Assembly: GCA_012513595.1 (NCBI GenBank)
Contig: JAAZBY010000296.1
Location: 1 to 8,800, forward strand
Reading direction: 5' to 3'
Length of the DNA: 8,800 nucleotides
DNA from: Chloroflexota bacterium
GTDB lineage: Bacteria > Chloroflexota > Anaerolineae > UBA1429
Shown here: positions 1 through 6,472 of the stretch, piece by piece
Layout: the number at the start of each line of letters is the position of its first letter
Position numbering within the stretch: position 1 is the stretch's first letter
Made by a program: the position numbers and the translations under genes
The notes under the pieces: model-generated
The model's database searches: none
Seen by the model: only the letters and a program-made list of their open reading frames with translations
What the model was told of the DNA's origin: nothing

Positions 1-590
1 AGGGGCGCCTCACCGGGATGGAGTGCATCCGCATGGCCCTGGGAGAGCCGGACGCCTCCGGCCGGCGCCGGTCGGTGCCGGTGGAGGGGAGCGAGTTCAT
101 TATCCCCTGCGACGTGGTCATCCCGGCCATTGGGCAGCGGGTGGATACCGACTGCTTGAAGGGGGTTGAGGCGCCCAGCCTGACGCGCTGGGGAACCATC
201 GCCGCCGACCCGGACACGCTGGCCACCGACCTGCCGGACGTCTTTTCCGGCGGGGACTGCGTGAGCGGGCCGGCCACGCTGATCGAGGCGATGGCGGCGG
301 GCTTTCGCGTGAGCCACTCGATCGACCAGTACCTGCGCGAGGGGCGGGTGAGCCTGTCGGACGATGAGCGCATGTCGCGCATCTACCGGCCGCTGGCGGC
401 CATCGGGGAGGACGAGGTCGACCGGCTGGGCCGCGGGGAGCATCGCATGGAGATGCCGATGCGCCCGGCGGCCGAGCGGGTGGCGGACTTTGAGGAGATC
501 GAGACGGGGCTATCGCCAGAGGACGCCCTGCTGGAGGCGGACCGCTGCCTGCGCTGCTACCGGATCATGCTGGTGGCGACGGAGGAGTAG
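1..590 (+). CDS. FAD-dependent NAD(P) oxidoreductase, GltD/glutamate synthase small-subunit-like, C-terminal part
   Basis: Partial gene: the frame is open from the left edge (first full codon at base 3) and stops with TAG at 588-590, so about 195 C-terminal residues are visible. Seen: a GRRR-PVEGSEF stretch, then CDVVIPAIGQ, then the second flavin-binding segment DVFSGGDCVSGPATLIEAM (GGD at 249-257) and a SIDQYL stretch. These are typical of the pyridine nucleotide-disulfide oxidoreductase domain of GltD-like proteins, which move electrons between NAD(P)H and Fe-S partners through FAD. The chain ends in ADRCLRCYR, a Cys-x2-Cys tail common in this subgroup. The dinucleotide-binding GxGxxG motifs and any fused N-terminal domain lie outside the window. 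It is followed on the same strand by formate dehydrogenase, so I infer a role as electron-transfer partner rather than in glutamate synthesis. The family call is firm; the substrate is not shown. Confidence 0.88.
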   Translation, partial: GRLTGMECIRMALGEPDASGRRRSVPVEGSEFIIPCDVVIPAIGQRVDTDCLKGVEAPSLTRWGTIAADPDTLATDLPDVFSGGDCVSGPATLIEAMAAGFRVSHSIDQYLREGRVSLSDDERMSRIYRPLAAIGEDEVDRLGRGEHRMEMPMRPAAERVADFEEIETGLSPEDALLEADRCLRCYRIMLVATEE

Positions 591-643
591 GGGGGGCGGC
601 AGATCGGCGCTCATCCGGTCGGGGTGGCGCGGGGCTAGGAAAA

Positions 644-717
644 GCGGTGCCATCCCTCGGCGGACCTCGGGACAGGCGGCACCGCAGCCCAAAGGGCCAG
701 GGGGCAGGGGTGCCCCC
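644..717 (+). other. Two hairpins in the 163-nt spacer ahead of formate dehydrogenase
   Basis: The first inverted repeat pairs GCGGTGCC (644-651) with GGCACCGC (678-685), with an inner TCCC/GGGA pairing (653-656 with 669-672). The second pairs GGGGGCA (700-706) with TGCCCCC (711-717) around a GGGG loop. Neither is followed by a T-run, so they are not classical terminators. They could be leader structures affecting expression of the downstream gene or 3' ends of the upstream message. No clear sigma-70 promoter was seen in this spacer, so the upstream oxidoreductase and formate dehydrogenase may share a transcript. The pairings are seen; the function is unknown. Confidence 0.5.
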
Positions 718-738
718 GTCTGTACCGTGGTTGGTGAT

Positions 739-745
739 AAGGGGA
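739..745 (+). promoter_or_regulatory. Ribosome binding site of formate dehydrogenase
   Basis: AAGGGGA lies 8 nt before the ATG at 754. The reading frame is open far upstream, without a stop, so this site and the start of the ferredoxin fold about 12 residues later are what fix the start at 754. Confidence 0.7.
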
Positions 746-753
746 CTGATGCC

Positions 754-3651
754 ATGGCTTTGCATGTACAACGTCGGCTCAAGCGTATTCCGGTGACCAT
801 CGACGGCCGGCCGTACCTGGCCCGCGAAGGACAGACCATCCTCGACGTGGCCCGCGAGTACGGCATCCGCATCCCGACGCTCTGCTATACGCCCAAGCTC
901 AAGCCGTTGGGCTCTTGCCGGCTGTGCGTCGTCGAGATCGCCGGCACGCCCACCCCCGTGACGGCCTGCACCACGCAGGTCGCCGAGGGGCAGACGATCC
1001 TGACCCGCTCCGAGCGGCTCGAACGCCTCCGCCGAGAGACGCTCAAGCTCATCCTCCTGAAGCACCCGCTGAACTGCTCGGCGTGTGAGATCAACGGCAG
1101 CTGCGAGCTGCAGGACCTGGCCCACCAGTACGACATCAACCACCGCGACCTGCACACCTACGACGTGCGGCCCATCCAGTTCGAGCAAAAGCCTTACGCG
1201 ACGCCGCTGATCGACTATCACCCGCTGCGCTGCATCCTCTGCGGGCGCTGCGTGCAGGCCTGCGTCGAGATCACCGGGGCCGGCGCCATCCAGTTCGCCG
1301 GGCGCGGGTCGGAGGCGCACATCGCCCCCGTCCTGCGCGACGGGCGCAACGACTGCGTCTCGTGCGGGGAGTGCCTGGCCATCTGCCCGGCCAACGCCCT
1401 CACCGAGGCGCTCGGCCGCCCCAAGGGCAAGCCCTGGGAGACCACCTCCGTCAAGACCACCTGCGGCTATTGCGGCGTGGGCTGCGAGCTCTCGCTCCAG
1501 GTGGTGGGTGACAAGATCGTCGGCGTCAAGCCGTCCGACGGGCCGGTGAACCACGGGTCGCTGTGCGTCAAGGGGCGCTTTGGGTATGACTTTGCCAACC
1601 ACAAGGACCGCCTGAAGGAGCCCTTGATCCGCCGCGGCACCTACTGGGAGCAGGTCAACTGGGACGAGGCGCTCGACTATGCCGCCGACCGCTTGGCGGC
1701 CATCGTGGCGCGCGACGGGGCCGACGCGGTGGGCGGGCTGGCCTCGGCGCGCTGCACCAATGAGGAGAACTATCTCTTCCAGAAGCTCTTCCGCGGGGTG
1801 ATCGGCACCAACAATGTGGATCATTGCGCCCGGCTTTGACACTCCGTCACTGTGGCCGGTCTGGCCGCAACGTTTGGCAGTGGCGCAATGACCAACTCGA
1901 TCGCCGAGATCGAGGATACCGATCTGATCCTGATCACCGGCTCGAACACGGCCGAGAACCACCCGATCATCGGGCGGATGGTCAAGCGGGCCGTGGACCG
2001 CAAGCGGGCCCGACTGATCATCGTCGACCCGCGCAAAGTGGAACTGACGCGGTACGCCCACGTGTGGCTGCGCCCGCGCCCCGGCACCGACGTGGCCTGG
2101 GTGAACGGGATGCTCCACGTGATCCTGTCCGAGGGGCTGTGGGCCAAGGACTATGTCGCCGAGCGCACCGAGGGGTTTGAGGCGCTGGGGGAGGCGGTGC
2201 GTGAGTACACGCCCGAGCGGGTGGAAGAGATCACCGGCATCCCGGCGGACGAGCTGCGGCGGGCGGCGCGGATGTACGCGCGCGCCCCGCGGGCCATGAT
2301 CCTGTACGCCATGGGCATCACCCAGCACTCCAGCGGCACCAACAACGTCATGGCCCTGGCCAACCTGGCCATGGCCTGCGGCAAGGTGGGCATCGAGGGG
2401 GGCGGGGTGAACCCGCTGCGCGGGCAGAACAACGTCCAGGGCGCCTGCGACGTGGGCGCGCTGCCCGACACCTTCCCCGGCTACGCCTCGGTGACGAGCG
2501 AGGTCGCGCTGACGCGCTTCCAGCAGGGCTGGGGGACGGGGGTGCGCCTGTCGAACCGGCGCGGCCTGATGGTGACCGAGATGTTCCCGGCGGCGCTGGC
2601 CGGCACGCTGAAGGCCCTCTACATCATGGGGGAGAACCCGGCCCTGTCTGACGCGAACTCGTCACACGTGCAGGCGGCGCTCGAGGCGCTCGAGTTCGTC
2701 ATCGTGCAGGACATCTTTATGACCGAGACGGCCCGCCTGGCCGACGTGGTGCTGCCCGCCTCCTCGTTCGTGGAGAAGGAAGGGACCTTTACCAACACGG
2801 AGCGGCGCGTCCAGCGGGTGCGCAAGGCGCTCGATCCGCCCGGCAACGCCCTGCCCGACCTGGAGATAATCGCCGAGCTGGCCCGCCGCGTGGGCGAACG
2901 CCTGGCGGCGCAGAGCCCCGTGGCGCAGGCCGCCGTGGCCAGCCAGCGCGGGCGGGCGGTTGCCTATGGCAACGGCCGCTCGGCGCGCCCCTACGGCTAC
3001 TGGGGCTATGCCTCGGCCGAGGAAGTGTTTGACGAGATGACGACGCTGATGCCGTCCTACGCGGGGATGTCGTACGAGCGGCTGGAGCGCGGCGGCCTGC
3101 AGTGGCCCTGCCCGACGCGCTTCCACCCCGGCACGCCCTACCTGCACAAGAACGGCTTTGCCCGCGGGCGGGGCCGCTTCGTGCCGGTGGAGTTCGGACC
3201 GCCGGCCGAACTGCCCGACGCCGAGTACCCCTTTTACCTGTCGACGGGGCGCATCCGTGAGCACTATCACACCGGCACCATGACGCGCCGCTCCCGCGGG
3301 CTGGACCATCTGGTCCCCGAGGAGCGCATCCAGATGCACCCGCAGGACGCCGAGCGGCTGGGGATCGCCGCGGGCGACTGGGTACGGGTGATCTCGCGGC
3401 GCGGGGAGATCCGCGCGCGGGTGCGGTTGACCGACCGGTCGGCGCCGGGTATGGTCTTTGGCACCTTTCACTTTCACGAATCACCGATCAACCAGTTGAC
3501 CAACGACGCGCTGGACCCGGTGGCCAAGATCCCGGAGTACAAGGTGAGCGCGGTGCGGGTGGAGAAGGTAGTGCCGGAGGGCGCGGAGGAAGTGGAGGGC
3601 GCGGTGGCGCCGCGAGAGGCCGTCTCTCAGGGGGACCCGGAACGGGCGTAA
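754..3651 (+). CDS. fdhF: Selenocysteine-containing formate dehydrogenase alpha subunit (in-frame TGA read as Sec362)
   Basis: Oxidises formate to CO2 (or the reverse) at a bis-molybdopterin Mo or W centre; probably a soluble cytoplasmic NAD(P)-linked enzyme, as no signal peptide is seen. The 965-residue product needs TGA 1837-1839 read as Sec362. Domains in order: [2Fe-2S] ferredoxin (about 12-90; C44, C55, C58, C72); NuoG-type His-Cys cluster (H104, C108, C111, C117); two-[4Fe-4S] ferredoxin (C160, C163, C166, C170 and C201, C204, C207, C211); molybdopterin-oxidoreductase [4Fe-4S] domain (C237, C240, C244, C271, with K273); catalytic domain with HCARL-U-H; conserved arginine in NPLRGQNNVQG (R556); molybdopterin dinucleotide-binding domain (about 825-940). 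The NuoG-like N-terminal extension is as in NAD-dependent formate dehydrogenases. The sequence continues in the same family immediately after the TGA with no shift of frame, which argues against a pseudogene. The final TAA is 19 nt before the next gene. Sec insertion factors (SelA, SelB, SelC, SelD) must be encoded elsewhere. Confidence 0.95.
1837..1839 (+). other. In-frame TGA selenocysteine codon
   Basis: TGA falls exactly where formate dehydrogenases carry the catalytic Sec or Cys ligand of Mo/W: HCAR-L before it and H-S-V-T-V-A-G-L after it, matching the E. coli FdhF context (CCARV-U-H, then VAGL). The frame is unchanged on both sides. A stop here would remove about 600 residues, including most of the cofactor-binding part. 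Confidence 0.94.
1851..1869 (+). promoter_or_regulatory. Bacterial SECIS element of the formate dehydrogenase gene
   Basis: Just after the TGA, GTGGCC (1852-1857) pairs with GGCCGC (1863-1868) around the loop GGTCT (1858-1862). The pairing includes one U-G wobble, and U1851-A1869 adds one more pair. The GGUCUG sequence starts 19 nt after the UGA, the same offset and sequence as in the E. coli fdhF SECIS, where SelB binds the loop. U1853 lies in the region of the bulged U of E. coli, though here it can form a wobble pair. Part of the match follows from the encoded VAGL motif, so the fold, not the loop alone, is the stronger evidence. Confidence 0.85.
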
Positions 3652-3670
3652 GGGTGCAGGGAGGATCGGG

Positions 3671-3922
3671 ATGCTGAGCGTCGTCATCTGTGTGGGGAGT
3701 TCCTGCCACGTGCGCGGCTCGGACGCGGTGGCGGCCGTATTTGAGCGGATGATCACCGAGGGCAACCTGGGGGACCGGGTAGAGCTAGTGGGGGCGTTCT
3801 GCATGGACGCCTGCTCGATGGGCGTCTCGGTGCGCGTGGGGGAAAAGGTATATCGCGGCGTGGACCCGGACGGTGCGGAAGAGTTCTTCCGTGCGGAGGT
3901 GCTGCCGCTTCTGGAGGCCTAG
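3671..3922 (+). CDS. Small NuoE/HndA-like [2Fe-2S] thioredoxin-fold ferredoxin
   Basis: An 83-residue protein with the NuoE-type cluster ligands: C7-x4-C12 near the N-terminus and C44-x3-C48 in a CMDACSMG motif. That C-x4-C...C-x3-C spacing binds one [2Fe-2S] cluster in the thioredoxin-like ferredoxin fold found in the 24-kDa subunit of complex I and in HndA-type hydrogenase subunits. It is about half the length of a full NuoE and lacks the helical N-terminal part, so it is a bare ferredoxin domain. Start ATG 3671 has a good ribosome site (AGGGAGG, about 6 nt upstream). It follows formate dehydrogenase by 19 nt and precedes a terminator, so it is the last gene of the operon. I infer that it carries electrons between formate dehydrogenase and a flavin/NAD(P) subunit. 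Confidence 0.87.
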   Translation: MLSVVICVGSSCHVRGSDAVAAVFERMITEGNLGDRVELVGAFCMDACSMGVSVRVGEKVYRGVDPDGAEEFFRAEVLPLLEA

Positions 3923-3953
3923 GGCGGGGGGCGAACAGAGGATCGATGCACTC

Positions 3954-3993
3954 GGGGTTCCCGAGCCCACAGGTGGGCTCGGGAACCCCTTTT
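3954..3993 (+). terminator. Intrinsic terminator of the formate dehydrogenase operon
   Basis: A perfect 17-bp inverted repeat (3954-3970 with 3973-3989, only AG between the arms) is followed directly by TTTT at 3990-3993. It begins 31 nt after the stop of the [2Fe-2S] gene. The T-run is on the plus strand only, so it acts on the left block and not on the converging genes. In RNA the innermost pairs would open to form the loop. Confidence 0.9.
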
Positions 3994-4080
3994 GCTGTTG
4001 GCCGATATGGAGTCGCAATGTGCGCCGGGCCGCACACCGGCAGGGATGAGGCCGGGGCGCGCGGGGGGCCGATGTGGAGT

Positions 4081-4098
4081 GCGGCGCCCCAGCGCCGC
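4081..4098. repeat. Inverted repeat, 7-bp stem
   Basis: GCGGCGC (4081-4087) pairs with GCGCCGC (4092-4098) around CCCA. Seen directly. In GC-rich sequence a stem this short can occur by chance, so it counts mainly as one member of the cluster. Confidence 0.55.
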
Positions 4099-4150
4099 TC
4101 CGGCGCGGCAGACCTCTAGGCCGGCGCGGAGCCTTGCGGCTGGGCGGACG

Positions 4151-4198
4151 CCAGGGGCTAAAGACCCCTGGCTACGAGAAACGCCCCCTAAAGGGGGC
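4151..4198. repeat. Paired hairpins with CTAAAG-type loops
   Basis: Two neighbouring hairpins: CCAGGGG (4151-4157) with CCCCTGG (4165-4171) around CTAAAGA, then GCCCCC (4183-4188) with GGGGGC (4193-4198) around TAAA. The shared TAAAG in both loops and the fixed 11-nt link suggest a composite dispersed repeat rather than two chance palindromes. No adjacent T-run. Multi-copy status in the genome is inferred and cannot be seen here. Confidence 0.6.
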
Positions 4199-4220
4199 TC
4201 AAGACGCGTATGCGCTCCGG

Positions 4221-4260
4221 AGCCGGCTTTGGCCGGCTTCGGCCGGCTCTAGCCGGCGTT
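4221..4260. repeat. Four tandem copies of a 10-bp GCCGGC repeat
   Basis: Four exact 10-base units in register: AGCCGGCTTT, GGCCGGCTTC, GGCCGGCTCT, AGCCGGCGTT. All share a GCCGGC core, itself a palindrome, so the cores recur about once per helical turn. No coding frame is supported across them. Confidence 0.8.
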
Positions 4261-4267
4261 ACCGGTA

Positions 4268-4310
4268 GGGCGGGGTCTTGCCTGCCCCCCGAACGGGGGG
4301 AGCCCCGCCC
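4268..4310. repeat. Two-level inverted repeat
   Basis: The outer arms GGGCGGGG (4268-4275) and CCCCGCCC (4303-4310) enclose an inner perfect hairpin CCCCCC-GAAC-GGGGGG (4285-4300). The left arm is separated from the inner hairpin by 9 nt and the right by 2 nt. Seen directly; function unknown. Confidence 0.7.
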
Positions 4311-4354
4311 GGGCGGCCGCGGCGGGCTCCGCTCGCAGCAGGGAGGGCTGCCGT

Positions 4355-4418
4355 CCTCAGACCCCCGGGGTCCCGCCCGCCCTTCAGGGGCGGGCGGAAG
4401 ACCCCGGGGGTCGTGAGG
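4355..4418 (-). terminator. Long hairpin after the serine hydrolase gene, possible terminator without a T-run
   Basis: Three nested stems pair almost without interruption: CCTCA/TGAGG (4355-4359 with 4414-4418), a 13-bp stem (4360-4372 with 4400-4412), and a 10-bp stem (4373-4382 with 4388-4397) with loop TTCAG. In total there are 28 bp with only a 1-nt and a 2-nt bulge. It begins 9 nt past the stop of the minus-strand gene at 4428. On the minus strand no T-run follows, so it may instead protect the 3' end, act with Rho, or be a repeat element. Confidence 0.55.
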
Positions 4419-4427
4419 GCCGCGGGG

Positions 4428-5540
4428 TCAGGCGAGGGCGGCGAAGAGCATCTCCAGCGAGCGGGAGACGACCTCGTCCCTGCGCTCGTTGGGCGCCCGG
4501 CTGGTGCGGAGCCAGATCAGGTCGTGCGACGGCACCATGAAGGCCATGCTCAGCCCGGAACCCGCGATGCGGAACATGTCCCTCGGGTACTGCGGGCCAA
4601 AGGCCCCCGCGGCGTTCGAGAGCGTGTTGGGCGCATCCACCCCACGGGTAAAGCGGCGCAGGTACCCTTGCGGGATGAGGCTCTGCCCCTGCCAGGCCCC
4701 GTCGCGCAAGAGCAGGTAGGCGTAGCGGGCGTAATCCCGCGGGGCCAGGCGGAGCGCCCCGCAGGGCGCCCAGCGGTTGCCGGGGCCGGGCGGGTTCCAG
4801 GCCGGGGAGATGTTATAGTCGGGCGCCTCGATCCCTAGCGGCGCCAGGAGCCGCTCCTCGAGCGCCCGGTGGGCGGGCAGGCCCGTCAGGTGCGGCAGCA
4901 CCATGGCCAGGTGGTTAAAAGCCACGCTCGAGTAGGCCGAGCCGGCGTAGCGCTCCGGATGGCCGGGGTCGTAGTAGAGGTCGCGCGCCTCGGGGTGGGC
5001 GGCGTCATGCCCGAGGGTGTAGGCGACGAAATCCGCCACGGCCGGGTTGTTGCGCTCCTGCTCGCGGTCCTCGGGGAGGATGCCGGTAGAGTGGGTAAAG
5101 ACCTGCTCAAAGGTGATGGCGGCCTTGCGCGGGTCCGAAAGGGGCCAGCCCTCCGGCAGCCAGCGCCGGTCGTACAGGGGCGAGGCCAGGTCGACGGCGT
5201 GGCGGGCCCGCCCGGCGGCGCCCTCCTCCACCAGCAGGCCAAACAGGCCGATGCTGAAGGCCTTGCCGTTGGAGGCCAAGTACTGGCGGAAAGTGCGCGC
5301 CGCGGGGACGTTGTAGGCCTCGCCCACCAGCCAGCCGTCCTTGATGACGAGCGAGGCGGCGTAACGATCATAGGGCTCCCAAGGGGCGGCGGGGATGGCC
5401 ACGTTCCACTCCAGGAGGGCGCGGATGCCGTCCGGGTCGAGCCCCAGGGAACGGAGGAAGGCGGGGTCGGTGTTGGTGCGCCAGCCGCCGCGTGATTCGG
5501 GCGGCGGGTAGTAGGGCTGCGGTGCGATCGAATGCGTCAC
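4428..5540 (-). CDS. Serine hydrolase, beta-lactamase / penicillin-binding protein fold
   Basis: A 370-residue protein of the beta-lactamase-like serine hydrolase family (class C beta-lactamase, esterase EstB and DD-peptidase relatives). Seen: a Ser-x-x-Lys motif S90-N-G-K93 for the nucleophile and its base; THSTGI (about 149-154), matching the usual THTSG; Y193-S-S in GSAYSSVAFN, matching the YxN/YxS motif with the catalytic Tyr; a CGALRLAPRDYARYAYLLL helix segment; and a C-terminal AGSG in the place of the third KTG/HxG motif. No signal peptide or membrane segment is visible, so it appears cytoplasmic, which is unusual for a cell-wall enzyme and fits an esterase or amidase better. GTG start at 5540, with GAGAGGA (5546-5552) 5 nt upstream; it overlaps the stop of the PAP2 gene by 4 nt (GTGA), which implies translational coupling. 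It is last in the minus-strand operon. The substrate cannot be read from the sequence. Confidence 0.87.
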   Translation of the reverse strand: MTHSIAPQPYYPPPESRGGWRTNTDPAFLRSLGLDPDGIRALLEWNVAIPAAPWEPYDRYAASLVIKDGWLVGEAYNVPAARTFRQYLASNGKAFSIGLFGLLVEEGAAGRARHAVDLASPLYDRRWLPEGWPLSDPRKAAITFEQVFTHSTGILPEDREQERNNPAVADFVAYTLGHDAAHPEARDLYYDPGHPERYAGSAYSSVAFNHLAMVLPHLTGLPAHRALEERLLAPLGIEAPDYNISPAWNPPGPGNRWAPCGALRLAPRDYARYAYLLLRDGAWQGQSLIPQGYLRRFTRGVDAPNTLSNAAGAFGPQYPRDMFRIAGSGLSMAFMVPSHDLIWLRTSRAPNERRDEVVSRSLEMLFAALA

Positions 5541-6466
5541 GGTGATCCTCTCTGGCCTAACGGAGAACAGGGAGCGCCCCGGTCGGCCGTCATGAGGCCG
5601 AGGCGCACGAACAACCAGGGCACGCCCAGGGTGGCGGCGCCGCCCAGCAGGGCGTAGAGCGGCAGGGCCAGGGCGCCCGGGCCGGCCCAGCGGTCGATGG
5701 CCAGGTACGCGGCGCCCAGGAGCGTGCCGCCGAGGAGAATCCGCGCGGCGCAGGCCCGCGGGCCGCGTACCAGGCGGGCGGCCAAGAGCCGCTCCTCGAG
5801 GAGCCAGCCGCCACTGGCGCCCAGCGCCCCGCCAAGGACGAGGAGCACGTCCCGCTCGATGAGGGCGGCGAGCAACGCGGCCGCGCCGGCGATGCCGAGG
5901 ACGAGGAGCGCCTCAGCGCGGCGCGGCCCGAGCAGCGGGCGCAGGCGCGCCTCCGCCGCCATGGCCAGGGCGGCGACCAGGAGCCCCACGACGATGCCGG
6001 CCGCCACGTCGTGCGGGTAGTGCACCCCCAGGTAGACGCGCGAAAAGGCCACGGCCGCGATCAGGACCCCGGCCAGCGCGGTGAACCAGCGCCGCCCGGC
6101 CCGCGCGGCCAACACCGGCCACACCGTGGCGCTGAGCTGGGCGTGCCCGCTGGGAAAGGAGTAGCCCCTGGCCAGGACCTTGGCCTGGATGGCCGCGTGC
6201 ACCAGGAAGGGGCGCGGCTCGGCCACCCAGGCCTTGAGCGCCTCGTTCACGCAGAGGGTGGCCACCACCAGCCCCGCCACGCGCAGGCCGAAGCGCTTGC
6301 CCACGCACCAGAAGAGGATCGGCGCCAGGAGCAGGAAGAGCGGCTCCTGGCCGAGCAGCGTCACGCCGGTGAACAGGGCGTCCAGCACGGGGGTCGAGGC
6401 CGCCTGGAGCGCCTCGATGACCCCGGCGCCCCAGGCGATCAGTGCAGGGAAGACGGCCGGCAGCAC
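5537..6466 (-). CDS. Membrane phosphatase of the PAP2 superfamily with C-terminal membrane extension
   Basis: A 309-residue, very hydrophobic protein with all three PAP2 signature motifs intact: K78-x6-R85-P86; P105-S-G-H108 in a GYSFPSGHAQ segment; and S142-R143-x5-H149-x3-D153. H108 and H149 are the expected catalytic histidines. Family members remove phosphate from lipid phosphates or from undecaprenyl diphosphate at the membrane; the exact substrate is not clear here. The PAP2 core ends near residue 170. About 140 further residues form roughly four more hydrophobic stretches (around 184-202, 205-222, 240-258, 263-290), so it is longer than a minimal PAP2 enzyme. The start is taken as GTG 6466, 6 nt after the upstream TAG; the ribosome site (AGGGCGAG) is poor and a slightly internal start is possible. 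It is the middle gene of the minus-strand operon. Confidence 0.9.
   Translation of the reverse strand: MLPAVFPALIAWGAGVIEALQAASTPVLDALFTGVTLLGQEPLFLLLAPILFWCVGKRFGLRVAGLVVATLCVNEALKAWVAEPRPFLVHAAIQAKVLARGYSFPSGHAQLSATVWPVLAARAGRRWFTALAGVLIAAVAFSRVYLGVHYPHDVAAGIVVGLLVAALAMAAEARLRPLLGPRRAEALLVLGIAGAAALLAALIERDVLLVLGGALGASGGWLLEERLLAARLVRGPRACAARILLGGTLLGAAYLAIDRWAGPGALALPLYALLGGAATLGVPWLFVRLGLMTADRGAPCSPLGQRGSP
5546..5552 (-). promoter_or_regulatory. Ribosome binding site of the serine hydrolase gene
   Basis: On the minus strand GAGAGGA lies 5 nt before the GTG at 5540, inside the end of the PAP2 gene. It supports this GTG as the start despite the 4-nt overlap. Confidence 0.65.
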
Positions 6467-6472
6467 CTCGCC

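Larger units (their letters stand above)
3994..4427. other. Non-coding spacer between converging genes, rich in inverted repeats
   Basis: I see no credible gene here. Short open frames exist, but they consist of repeat-derived Arg/Gly/Pro-rich peptides with no ribosome site or recognisable motif. The stretch holds at least five separate palindromic or tandem elements, listed individually. No promoter is expected between converging genes and none was seen. Confidence 0.75.

Noticed and set aside
591..753. Molybdenum-cofactor riboswitch before formate dehydrogenase
   Set aside because: Two hairpins are present, but I could not match the conserved Moco RNA core by eye; the spacer is also short for that motif. 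Left as an unassigned structure.
754..1839. Formate dehydrogenase as a pseudogene or two separate genes broken by a nonsense mutation
   Set aside because: The TGA is exactly at the known Sec position, the frame is intact on both sides, a SECIS-like hairpin follows at the correct distance, and no other damage is seen in 965 codons.
565..2328. Long open frame of 587 residues on the minus strand
   Set aside because: Antisense shadow of formate dehydrogenase, caused by high GC content at third codon positions; it has no recognisable domain and low-complexity composition.
3992..4416. Small open frames of 64-86 residues in the convergent spacer
   Set aside because: They run through palindromes and tandem repeats, lack ribosome sites and give Arg/Pro/Gly-rich peptides typical of translated GC repeats.
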